Assembly: GCA_021029095.1 (NCBI GenBank)
Contig: JAJOHG010000414.1
Span: 1-21,586 of the forward strand
Source: Phellopilus nigrolimitatus
Taxonomy: Eukaryota > Basidiomycota > Agaricomycetes > Hymenochaetales > Hymenochaetaceae
Direction: 5' to 3'
Length of the DNA stretch: 21,586 nt
Both the position numbers and the translations under genes were made by a program. Below the pieces are notes generated by a model. That model worked only from the letters and a program-made list of their open reading frames with translations, ran no database searches and had not been told where the DNA came from. How positions within the stretch are numbered: the stretch's first letter is position 1; the number at the start of each line of letters is the position of its first letter. Shown here in pieces: positions 10,839 through 20,313 of the stretch.

Positions 10839-13316
10839 ATGAGCTCAGTTGTGAAAAGGACGCCGGACACCGAGCAGTTCAGTCCCAACGCTCCAGAGGA
10901 CGAGAACTTCAAAAAGGATGCCGAGCAGGCGGATGCGGTCTCGGAATCCATCTCAGACAGTGTCGGCGCACAAAACTCAAAGGAGGAGCGCAAGCTGGTC
11001 AGGAAGCTCGACGGGCGCATTCTCCCCATCGCTTGCTTGATGTATCTCTTTGCCTGTGAGCTGCTTTATTACAAATCACCTCCGAGTCACCTTACGCGCT
11101 CGTGATTTGTGCATTAGTCCTCGATCGCTCGAATCTGGGAAATGCGCGTCTGCAAGGACTGCCCAAGGATGTGCTGCACGGCGACCCCACTGGCATCTTG
11201 TTCGACTGGATCAACTCGGCGTTTTTCTTCTCTTATGTATGTCGACGGACCTCTAGTCGAGTCTTTGCTTTCCGTCTTGCGCCCTTCTTTCGACTTTCGG
11301 AATTTGATGTAATCGTTGGCCCGTGTTCAGATCCTCTGCCAAGTCCCCGCATCGGTCACCTCGAAACTCTTCCCGCCGCGTCTCTGGCTTGGCGCAGCGG
11401 CGATTGGGTGGGGAATTTGTTCGACATTGATGGTTAGCAGAATTTTTTCTTAATTTAATTATATTTAATTATATTTATGCTCATTGAAAACTGGCTGAAA
11501 TATGGTACAGTCGACCGGATTCAACTTCGCTGGCTTATTGGTCGCTCGCATCGGTCTGGGCGTTTTTGAGGCGGGCTTCGGCCCTGGTATTCCCGTCTAC
11601 TTGTGTGCGTCGAAATTGAATGTCTTCAAACAACATGCGTTGACGTCACCTCTTTCCAATATACTCAGCCTATTTCTACACAAAACACGAAATGGGACTG
11701 CGCATGGCATACTGGTTCGGATTCGCCGCCGTCGCGGGCGCATTTGGCGGGCTCATCGCGTTCGGCGTCCAGCACGCCCACGCAGCCGTCGCGGACTGGC
11801 GCCTTTTGTTCATCATCGAGGTGATTTTCTTTTTCTTTTTTCCTTACAAAACGTTATACTCGAAGGAAAGCTAACACCAGACTACGCTTTGCACAGGGCA
11901 TACCCGCCGTCCTCATGGGCCTCATCGCGCTCGTCTTTCTTCCCGACCGGCCGGAGATGACGAGCTTCCTCAATGAGGACGAGCGCAAGATCGCCGTCGC
12001 TCGTATGAACCGCGCGATCAGCGGCGATACCGGACTTGTGCTCAACAAGGGTAAGCAGCGACCAGCTCGTAAAACCTCTCGAGTTGAATAGCATCCTATT
12101 AGCCCATGTCTGGGCTGCGCTCCGGGACTGGAGGGTAGGTCTATTTTTCTCTAAATAGCTAGCTACGGTTTTTAGTATTTATTCACCTGGTGTAGGTGTA
12201 TGTCGGAGGTGTGATTTATTTCGGCCTTAATTGTGCCCTCGCGTCCATCTCTGCGTTCCTGCCAACTATTATCCAGACATTTGGATTCAGTGCGTTCTCT
12301 CTGCTGCTAGTTATTCAATGGACTCATGACGGCTCGAACGATATACAGCGACTGCGATCACACAGCTGCTCACCGTCCCGCCGTACGCGGTCGCTGCAGT
12401 CGTGATCACCATTACTTCGTATGCGTCTGACAGGATGCAAAATCGGGGGCTATTTATGATCGGAGCGAATATGGTCGGAGGGATTGGATATCTGTAAGTG
12501 CGCATCACTGTTTTGAAGGAGGGTATTATGAAGAAGAGATTTCTTCTGTTTTTGTTTTTGTTTTTATTCTGGGAAGACTCCTCCTGGTCGTGCCCTCAAA
12601 CGTGCACGCGCGCTATTTTGCCGTGTTTTGCATCACGAGTGGGACGTATACAACCATCGGGCTCATCATTGCATGGTGTGCGTAACTTTTCCCCACCGCC
12701 AAACTTGACAGAGCAATCATTGACCGAGGGGTGTATTCTCCAGTTGCACATAACCTCGGCTCGGAGTCGAAGCGCGCGGCGGGCATCCCGATGTTTATGG
12801 CTATTGGACAGTGCGGAAGCATCCTGGGGTCGCATATATACCCCACGACAGACGGGCCGCGATACATGTGCGTCTTCCTTTGACTATAAGCTTTGCAAGA
12901 TTGCCCTGATCGTTCTACGTGCCGTTTGGCTTCGAATGAATGTCGTACATAGTATGGGGTTCGCTGGTATGTTCGATCTGTGACTGAGCGAGATTGAAGA
13001 ACTGATGAGCTGTTTACAGTGACCTGCGCTCTCGAGTTCCTCGGCGCGGTCTGTGCGCTTCTCCTCTCGGTAAAGCTTTTCTCACCTCATTTTCTCTTTG
13101 ACGACTTGGCATTGAGTGCGTCCGGTGCAGATGTCGTACCACTGGGACAACCGCCGGCGCGACCGCCTGTACGGCCGACCGAAGCCCGAGGCGAAGGTCG
13201 ACACGTCCGAGCTAGCTGACAAGGTGCGACAGGTTCTTTTTTGTTTCACGGGCAATTGTGCTGACGATGGCCCTTCTGTCGGAAAAAAGGCGCCCGATTT
13301 CCGATATCTTCTCTGA
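10839..13316 (+). CDS. MFS transporter, anion:cation symporter type (Dal5/Tna1-like)
   Basis: Fifteen exons: 10839-11055, 11118-11236, 11331-11432, 11511-11604, 11669-11820, 11897-12050, 12103-12134, 12196-12289, 12346-12493, 12577-12677, 12744-12867, 12953-12966, 13020-13069, 13131-13223, 13290-13316. They sum to 1521 nt, 506 aa. A long acidic/polar N-terminal tail (~60 aa) precedes LPIACLMYLFAFLDRSNLGN, the signature of fungal Dal5-family carriers. Then come the segment around GLPKDV, the RIGLGVFEAGFGPGIPVYLS helix, YTKHEMGLRMAYW, the central loop DRPEMTSFLNEDERKIAVARMNR, and C-terminal helices ending in LYGRPKP and ELADKAPDFRYLL. About 12 membrane helices are expected, at the plasma membrane. 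Family substrates are small organic anions (allantoate, nicotinate, other vitamins or carboxylates); the actual substrate cannot be told. Exons of 32 and 14 nt are unusually small but needed for frame and conserved sequence. Confidence 0.9.
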
Positions 13317-14605
13317 CGATGGTGGATCTGCTGGGACGTGAATATGTGTACGTTAGGATTTTGCTGTACGTGTAGGTTGGCCGGAATGAATGGGATTATG
13401 GTTCAAAACCAAGGTATGTGTTAGGCGCTTTACCTGTTTGATCGGAAGAAGGTTTGGACTTCTCCAAAAGCTACCCCAAGGTTCTGAGAAACATGCTGGC
13501 TGGGTTCTGTGCGTTAAGCACTCGGGTGATAGTCCACAAATGAATGGCTTCAGACAAGACTTTGTGTGATTGTCAGAGCTAGAGCCTGCAGGGCCTAGGC
13601 GCCGATCCCTGCACGAAGTAGAAAACATATATTACCCTTTTCTGGCCCTGGAGCTTGATGTCGATCTTCTTTGCCAGCCACAGCGGGCCGCTAGCGAGCT
13701 AGTTAGGCTTCTCGTATCTGGAGATTTCGCGCGATTTGTGTCTTCTCATTTCAATCGGTATCAAAGTATGACAGGAAGATGTAGCACCGTGCTGCTAGTA
13801 AAGGGCCACCCCCGCGAGCTGGATCGCGAGGGGTTGAACTTCTAGGTGAAATTTGAATTGAGACTCTCACACACTGTCTTCGCAACCTTCGCGCTAACGA
13901 TTCGGAGCCTCCTCCGGCCCTGTATCCATCGTGCTAAGTGTAATAATAATATATATATAGTCTGCGTGACTTACCAGTTACCAAAGACAGAGGTCAATAC
14001 ATACTTCTCTACATGTATGTATGTAAATCGTTCTAATTCTCATTTTCTAAGTGATGATCGTGTGGCGGATTAAGCTCATTGACGATAGGTAAATAGACTT
14101 TAAGTAAGCTCCCTTAAGCAGATCGGAGAATGATTTGAATTTTTGACTTGGTGACAACCTGATAATGATTTTGAATGCTTCAACCGCTCTTCATGACCGA
14201 ATCAGGTTTTTCTTCGGATTTGGTTCGCAGGGCAGAACACTTTTCGAATTTTAGCAGCTAATAAGACCTATTTCTACGAGCTTTCGAGCGAGCGAATGGA
14301 TCTGGCATCTTTCGCTGCTCGACCGATCTTAATAAAAAAAGAACTGAGAGCGGCCGTAGAGTGACGTGACAGACGAGGTTGATTGGTTCGGAGCTTGAAA
14401 TGTTTGCATCAGTGTCTGCGCGTCGTCGATGACAGTCCGACTTTGTCGTCTCCATCGTCCTCGTCGTCCCGCCCTCGTCCCCGCCGTCCCCGCCATCCCT
14501 GCCGTTGCCAGCTTCCGCTGTGGCCTCGTCGTTGTCCGTGTTATATCTGCTCATAGTCATTGTTGTTTAGACGTTTGCCGCAAGCCCCATCTTTCCCCAA
14601 CCATC
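13317..14605. other. Intergenic region: transporter 3' flank and G3BP-like promoter/leader
   Basis: About 1.3 kb with no recognisable gene. It contains a GC-rich quasi-palindrome (CCCCGCGAGC TG GATCGCGAGGGG, about 13808-13834) and an AT microsatellite near 13941-13960. A pyrimidine-rich tract at about 14440-14515 lies in the promoter or leader of the downstream gene. The palindrome could form a hairpin; its role is unknown. Confidence 0.4.
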
Positions 14606-14704
14606 GTGAGTCTTTCTTTCCGTCATTGCTTACGCATACGCAAGCCTCTGAGCCTCAGCACAATGGCCGTCGCGTGCGCAGCATCGATCTTCACCTTTTT
14701 CCAG
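14606..14704 (+). other. Probable 5'UTR intron of the G3BP-like gene
   Basis: GTGAGT at 14606 and a strong pyrimidine tract ending CTTTTTCCAG at 14704 delimit a 99-nt intron that ends five bases before the start codon. Removing it deletes an upstream ATG (14663, context CACAATGGCC) that would otherwise open a 51-codon frame overlapping the true start out of frame. Confidence 0.6.
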
Positions 14705-14709
14705 AAACA

Positions 14710-16293
14710 ATGGCCGCCAACACCTCGTCCACGCCCCCTTCCGGCACAACTGGCCACCAGAACGTCGTCCCTTCCGAGGTCGGCTGGCAGTTTGTGCCCC
14801 AGTACTACACGTTCGTGAACAAGCAACCCAACCGCCTGCATTGCTTCTACACTAAAAACTCGACCTTCACTCACGGCACGGAGGGTGACGATGGGCGTCC
14901 GTGCTTTGGCCAGCAGGTGAGAACACAATCCTTTTTTTTTTGCGCGTTCGTAACGCCATGTATATTTACCCGGTGCGTCGATCAGGAAATCCACCAAAAA
15001 ATCCTGCAGATCGGCTTCCAGGACTGCAAGGTCTTCATCCATTCGGTCGATGCGCAGGCATCTGCTGCGGGCGGCATCATCATCCAGGTCATTGGCGAGA
15101 TGTCCAACCGCAACGAGGCCTGGCGCAAATTCGTGCAGACGTTTTTCCTCGCTGAGCAGCCCAACGGTTACTTCGTCCTCAACGACATTTTCCGTTTCCT
15201 GAAGGAGGAGAGCGTCGAAGACGACGAGAGTGCCGATGCGGCGGAGCTGCAGGCTGAGCCGGCCCCGGCACCCATCGAGCACCAGCCTGAACCGGAGCCT
15301 GCACCGCCTGTCAATATCCCCGCACCTGCACCGGTCGAGATTGCACCGGAGCCCATTCCGGAGCCTGTCCCCGAGCCTGCGCCTGTGCCGGTCGAAGAGC
15401 CCGAGAAACCTCTACCGAATGGTCTTAGCCACGTCGAGCCTGAGAAGGAGCCTGAGCCTGTCGCGGAGCCTGTTGTCGAGCAGGCGCCGGAGCCAGAGCC
15501 AGTTCCCGCTCGCGAACCGACCCCGGCACCTGCGCCTGCGCCTGCCGTTGCGCAGCCTTCACCCTCACCCAAGCCTGCACCTGTCGCTCAGGCCGCCCCT
15601 ACTCCTGTACACCATGCCGCTCCGTCCACGCCCAAGACCTGGGCGAACCTCGCAGCGGCAAACTCGAAGAAGTGGGGTCCGGCCGTCGCGCAGGAGTCGC
15701 GCGGGATGAGCGTGGAGGCTCCGTCGCCGCCGCCGAGCGGCACGCAGACTCCCGTTGTCTCGGCGCCTGCTCCTGCTCCTGGTAGGGGTGCCTTCCACGG
15801 GCCGAAGGGTGGTCGCGCCGACGCGCATCCATTGTATCAGCAGGCGATGGCAGTCACGACGCCGCATGTCTTCGTCAAGGTGAGCTCCAATTTTTAATAG
15901 GATGATGAACACTGCAAATTAAGTTTTTAATTCAAGGGCGTCGTTGACCCGCTGACGAACGAGCAGCTCGAGGGTCTGCTCGTCCGGTATGGGGGTAAGT
16001 TCAAGAAAGCCGAGATCGTGCGTGACCGTGCATGTGCGTTCGTCGAGTACGAAGAGCTCGAGTCGGCGAAGAAGGCGATCGTCGCGTCGTTGCTGTCGTC
16101 GCAGGGCGGCGATGGAGGTATTCGCGTGGACGTCGGCCTGGAGCAGCCGCTCCGCATCATCATCGAGACGAAGAAGGAGCGGGGCGAGCGCCCGCCCCCG
16201 CGCGGCCCACGTGGGGGTATGCCTCAGGGCATGGACCGCGGTGGGTTCCGCGGCCGCGGCCGTGGACGTGCCATCCCGCCTGGCAAGGCGTAA
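14710..16293 (+). CDS. NTF2- and RRM-domain RNA-binding protein (G3BP-like)
   Basis: CDS exons 14710-14916, 14986-15879, 15937-16293 give 1458 nt, 485 aa. The order is: NTF2-like domain at about residues 20-150 (VGWQFVPQYYTFVNKQPN, then DCKVFIHSVDAQ, GGIIIQVIGEMSN, FVQTFFLAEQPNGYFVLNDIFRF); a long Pro/Glu/Ala-rich disordered linker (~155-345); an RRM (~362-440) with RNP2 VFVKGV and RNP1-like RACAFVEY; and a C-terminal Arg/Gly box (FRGRGRGR). This architecture is G3BP/Bre5/Nxt3. Family roles are Ubp3 ubiquitin-protease cofactor and stress-granule or mRNP assembly in the cytoplasm. The start at 14710 has context AACAATGGCC; an in-frame ATG at 14560 reads through the predicted 5'UTR intron and is disfavoured. 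The first coding intron (14917-14985) is 69 nt with no in-frame stop. The second intron splits RNP2. Confidence 0.92.
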
Positions 16294-17119
16294 AACGGCG
16301 GCTTGTGGACGTCTAAAAATGCTCTCTTCATGACCTGCATCGTTGGAAGGTGTTGGTGTTGTATTGTTCCGTGGCAGCTGGTGGTCTGGCTGGTGGTCTA
16401 ATCTGGTGGTGGTAGTCGGTCTTTTTATACGCTTTTTTACTCTTTCTTCTCTTTCTTACTTGTTCCTCCCTCTGTCGACATTGTCTGCTCACATTGTTGT
16501 TCGTCTCTTGGCTTTCGCTTTTTCTATTCTTCTCTCCATCTCCTTCCGTCCTCATTTGCACGTCGCTATCTATCCTCGCATCGTCACCTGTCCCCCCTTC
16601 ACGACCTCCTTATGTGCTTACCCTCCGCTTACCCCTCTGCCGCCCTTTATTCCTCGCTTCCTCCATCCGCCTGCCTCTCGGAATACTATCGCCTTCGTGT
16701 GCCTGCCTCGCATGTGCGTCTTGAAGGATCTACTTATGTTTGAACTACCTATGCTCGGCTAAGTACTCCGATATGATGTTATGCAATCCATCCTCCTTTT
16801 TGTGCACTTGAGCTGCGGGGCGTTCTTCTCTCCTCTTTCTTGCGAGCTATAGTTCTACTCCCGATTGATAATGTATGTATTTCCTTGTCTTGTAGATTGT
16901 AGTTTTCGAAAAACACTTGCAATAGCGAGTAGGTGAACGCTCTAAAATTGCGGATGACTGATGGCTGGATCGACACCATGTGACAAGCCAAACATGCCTT
17001 TGATTTAATAAGCAGATGAATGCATGTGTGTAAGGGAGATGCAACAGTCCGTGTATGCAGAATTATACAAGATGCTGTGGGTCGTTACCTACATTACCCA
17101 ACGGCGGGTGGCGTCAGTC
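16294..17119. other. Convergent intergenic region with pyrimidine-rich 3' flank
   Basis: This region lies between the stop codons of the plus-strand G3BP-like gene and the minus-strand CaaX gene, so it should hold both terminators. About 16430-16690 is strongly C/T-rich on the plus strand, probably within the G3BP-like 3'UTR. Open frames across it are composition artefacts. Confidence 0.5.
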
Positions 17120-18232
17120 TTACATGACAATACATTTGTTTTCCTCCTTCATCGCAGCGTAAGGGTCGTCTTTCTCGCCGGGGAGCTCTCCCTCCACCTC
17201 CGGTGCCGGAGACTTTTCTGAAATACCTCCCAGGCTCTCCGCCTCCGCACGCTCCTCCTGTGTGCTCCGGCGCTCGAGCTCCTCCGCGTCGATCTCTTCT
17301 ATCTTCGCCTCGGCGTGCTCGCTGACCTCGGCCTGCACGTCCTCCGGGAGTGCGCGCAGGATCTTGCCGAGCCCGAGGCTCGCGAGCCGCAGTAGCGCAT
17401 CGGCGTGTGGGATCCCGCGCGTGCGCGCGAACCCGGAGACGCCCGTGACGACGACGGGGTGCTTGAGCGCGCCGTCGAGCAGCACGAGCGCGTCGCGCCC
17501 GTGCTTCTGCATCGAGCGTTTGAGCGCGGGGTCGTGCGCGAGCTCGCGCAGGTTGAGCACGTTGAGCGTCGACTTGCCGTCTTCTTTGCCTTTGCCCTTG
17601 CCCTTGCCGTCGGGGAGCTGGGTCGTGAGCTTCTCCAGGGAGGCTGTTACGACCAGGATAGCATTTTCACTGAGTCCGAGGTTAGCTAGAGAGTAATTCG
17701 GCATAGAATAGCAAAGAAGAAGAATTGCTTACCCGGCAGCCTTAATGACCTCCGCCGTGCGCTCTGCCATCTGCTTTCCACTCCCGCCGCTGCCCCGCAG
17801 CTTCTCGTCTACGATGACGACAACGTCCCGCCCGCTCGTCGCGACCACGCGGCGGACGTCCTCTGCCGCGTCCGCGAGGCTCCGTGTCCCCTTGCGGAAC
17901 TGCGTGCCGACCTTCTTGCCGGGTGTGAGCGCCTCGCCCATGAGCCACACGGGCGACATCCCGACCCACGTCTGCGCGTACGCGGAGAAGAAGCGCCGCG
18001 CGGTGCGGCGGTTGTCCTTCGACAGCGCGCGGTTGAGGAAGCCCGAGGCGGCTCCCGGCCGCACCTGGGAGGCGTGCGGGCTGGGGACGTCGTCGGGCGT
18101 CGGTTTGGAGTCGCTGTACGCGCCTGGCACGGCTAGAGGCTGTGTGGACGGGTGGCGAGGCGGCGGCGACGGGGGGAGCGGGGTATTCTCTGCGGCCGCT
18201 GCACTCGGCGTTGTGTCTTTGGTGTCGGTCAT
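17120..18232 (-). CDS. Uncharacterised protein with C-terminal CaaX box
   Basis: Two exons on the minus strand, 18232-17733 and 17669-17120, with a 63-nt intron (GTAAGC...CTCAG), give 1050 nt, 349 aa. I do not recognise the family. The first ~75 residues are Pro/Ser/Thr-rich and likely disordered. A globular part follows with NRRTARRFFSAYAQTWVGMSP and LTPGKKVGTQFRKGTRSLADA. A Lys/Gly repeat (KGKGKGKEDGK) interrupts the second exon, then come HGRDALVLLDGALKHPVVVTG and a Glu-rich tail. The protein ends KCIVM, a textbook CaaX motif; the last residue M favours farnesylation, so membrane anchoring is predicted. Codon use is strongly GC-rich as in neighbouring real genes. The in-frame ATG at 18286 is possible, but 18232 (MTDTKD) is preferred because the upstream part looks non-coding. 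The gene is convergent with the G3BP-like gene. Confidence 0.8.
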
Positions 18233-18407
18233 CGTCGTGGATAGTGAGCAAGAAGGCCAGTAGGACTCGTGGCCACCGACCCGCAATGAGAATGACGTCG
18301 CTGGGGCATCTTTATCACGTGATATTTCTGCACGTGACCGACGCGTCGACTCCTTTGATTAAAGGTTTTTCTTTTCTTTTCTGCCTAAATCCACGGCGAC
18401 GGCGACG
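18233..18407. promoter_or_regulatory. Divergent promoter with two E-box palindromes
   Basis: TCACGTGA (18315-18322) and CACGTGAC (18331-18338) lie about 15 bp apart in the 175-bp gap between the divergent CaaX gene and the broken gene at 18408. CACGTG is the core for bHLH factors such as Cbf1/Pho4 relatives; which factor binds is unknown. A T/C-rich run at 18365-18383 follows. Confidence 0.45.
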
Positions 18408-18860
18408 ATGGACACGGCGACATCTACATCGACGACGATGACGGCGGCATGGACGAAAATAATCGTTGAGAAAGACGCCGTCGTCGGGCGCTATTCCAGC
18501 TTTTCCGAAATCCAGACGCACATCCGTACCACGTTCAAGCCCGTGCACGTTGTGGGTCTCTTGTCCAGGATCATTGCTTTCCACTTCTAGCCATACACCC
18601 ACCGCACCATTTCTGACATGTCCACGTCCGGCGGGGTTGTCCGTCTGCGCCTCGCGTTGCTGCGGGACGACTGGCCGCGCACGTTCCTGCTGCTGGACGT
18701 CCGCTAGTCGGACAGCTGCGCCATCAGCTCGGAGCTGGGCGTGGAGGGCGACGTCGCGGCGACGTTCGCAAGGGGCGTGCGAGCCGAGACCGCCGAGCTG
18801 GACACGCAGCTATACGTCATGACCGTCTATGTTGCACAGCGCGGCGTTCGCCCGCTATAA
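18408..18860 (+). pseudogene. Probable broken gene with two in-frame TAG codons
   Basis: One frame from ATG 18408 to TAA 18858-18860 has coding-like GC-rich third positions throughout but is interrupted by TAG at 18588-18590 and 18705-18707. Segments read SSFSEIQTHIRTTFKPVHV, then SGGVVRLRLALLRDDWPR and ELGVEGDVAATFARGVRAE. I recognise no family. The first TAG could be the 3' end of a short intron: it is preceded by a pyrimidine-rich CTTTCCACTTC, and a GTGGGT 39 nt upstream keeps frame, but 39 nt is short for this genome. The second TAG has no good splice explanation. So this is either a decayed gene or a real gene whose introns I cannot resolve. The shared upstream region is the divergent E-box promoter. 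Confidence 0.4.
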
Positions 18861-20313
18861 CCGACATGCGAAGAAGCTCGATCGCCACAGCCATATTGAC
18901 TACCAGTGGACTTGGATAAGCGACCCTTGTCTATGCAGTAGCGTCCGTACCACGTGGTACTCGGCAAAGTTCAGTTTCACTATGCGTCGAAGGGAATCAA
19001 GAACGAGAAACCTTAGGACGTCGAAGTAAGCAGTCTGCGTGCAGTTTCTAGTATAACTACCGCTAATAAGATTAAGAGCCTATTTTGGTCGTGTACTCGT
19101 GTAATTTGAAATGGTTGAGAGTTCACCAAGTTGGATTGATGGGAGACGACGATCTCAAGGAGGCTATTCGAAGTCACTTATAAACTCCCAGCCTGAAACG
19201 CCATCTTTGCGAAATTTTAAGTACAGCGTGCTCACAAGGTACTCTTCCTTCTATCTTCGGCCTGCTTGCTTTCTCGCTCTCTGCTAGGTGTGAGAAGCAA
19301 AGACATGCTCGTCGGAATATCGCTTTTTTGCAGTCACAATTTTCACATCGCCGGGATCTTCCCTTTTCTTCGCATACACGATTGGACAGAACATCTGCAT
19401 CTCGACCCGTGAATAATCCTCGGTGATAGTGGCTGATCAGAAGATCCTTTGTGCTTGCTCCGTTGGAGTTTCAGCTGATGGATTGAGATTATTAGGACAC
19501 CGATGCAGTCGGCCGCAATAAGACACTTTATCTATGTCGTTTCCGCTTGGTGCGACGCAGCTCTCAGCCTTTCTCTCAGTGAACAGCTTCATGCTCCGAC
19601 TGCCTATGACGCCTTAGGCTCAAACGCCACTTTTGAGCTGTGCGAAGGCAACCGGAACCACAAATATCCGGGACTCCAGGATCTTTTCCGAAGTGCACCT
19701 AGCAACCTTCCGCCTCCGGCATAGACCACCCGCACAAAAGGCCCTACGTTTCGTAGAAGCGGCCCTAGCCCAACGCCACAGATTGCAGACTTGGACGGAT
19801 TGTGATCCGTAGCTGCGCCACTACGCGAGGATTTGTGCACCTGCGACACTTCTGCTGTGGCTTTTTGAAAACCCGCCTGGCTTCGCGTTCTTCGATTGTT
19901 TGCATCAATGTTCAAAGAAGAGTCTTCGGGCCTACTAGAAACCTTTTTACTGTGACAGGGGCTGACATCGACGTCGATAAACGAATCAAGATAGAGATAA
20001 AGGCGCCACATCTCCTAAATCCATTACCATATGTTCATTTCGGCGACTCAGCAATTCCATCTATCTTGTTTGTACTTAGAACTGTTGCTCTCCGTTCTTC
20101 TCTCCTAGCCTTCCCTTCTGCTAGCTCGTGCCGTCGGCAAAGCTTTGGAGACCTCGGTCGTGTCCTCGCGTCCTACCTCTTAAAAGACTTTCTCTGTGTG
20201 TCTTGTTTCCCCGTGCTCTGCGGACCAGCCTGTTCGTTCTCGCGCGCCCGTGGATCGCGACTATTTCTCAAAAATCAAGACAATTGTCGTTTTGTGATTC
20301 CGTGAGGCGAGAT
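18861..20313. other. Intergenic region, no gene recognised
   Basis: About 1.45 kb. Open frames on both strands (for example 19802-20305 plus, 19604-20011 minus) lack recognisable domains and codon bias. The right-hand ~200 bp, rich in C/T, is presumed promoter and leader of the membrane protein gene at 20314. Confidence 0.4.

Noticed and set aside
13808..13834. GC-rich palindrome as a transcription terminator
   Set aside because: Intrinsic hairpin terminators are not used by fungal RNA polymerase II, and it is about 500 bp from the nearest stop codon.
14560..14709. Upstream in-frame ATG extending the G3BP-like protein by 50 residues
   Set aside because: The extension reads through a predicted 5'UTR intron (14606-14704) and has no family similarity; ATG 14710 has the better position and context.
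15168..15572. Gly/Ser-rich minus-strand frame and an Arg/Ser/Leu-rich plus-strand frame (15230-15709)
   Set aside because: Both are shadows of the Pro/Glu linker repeat of the G3BP-like gene.
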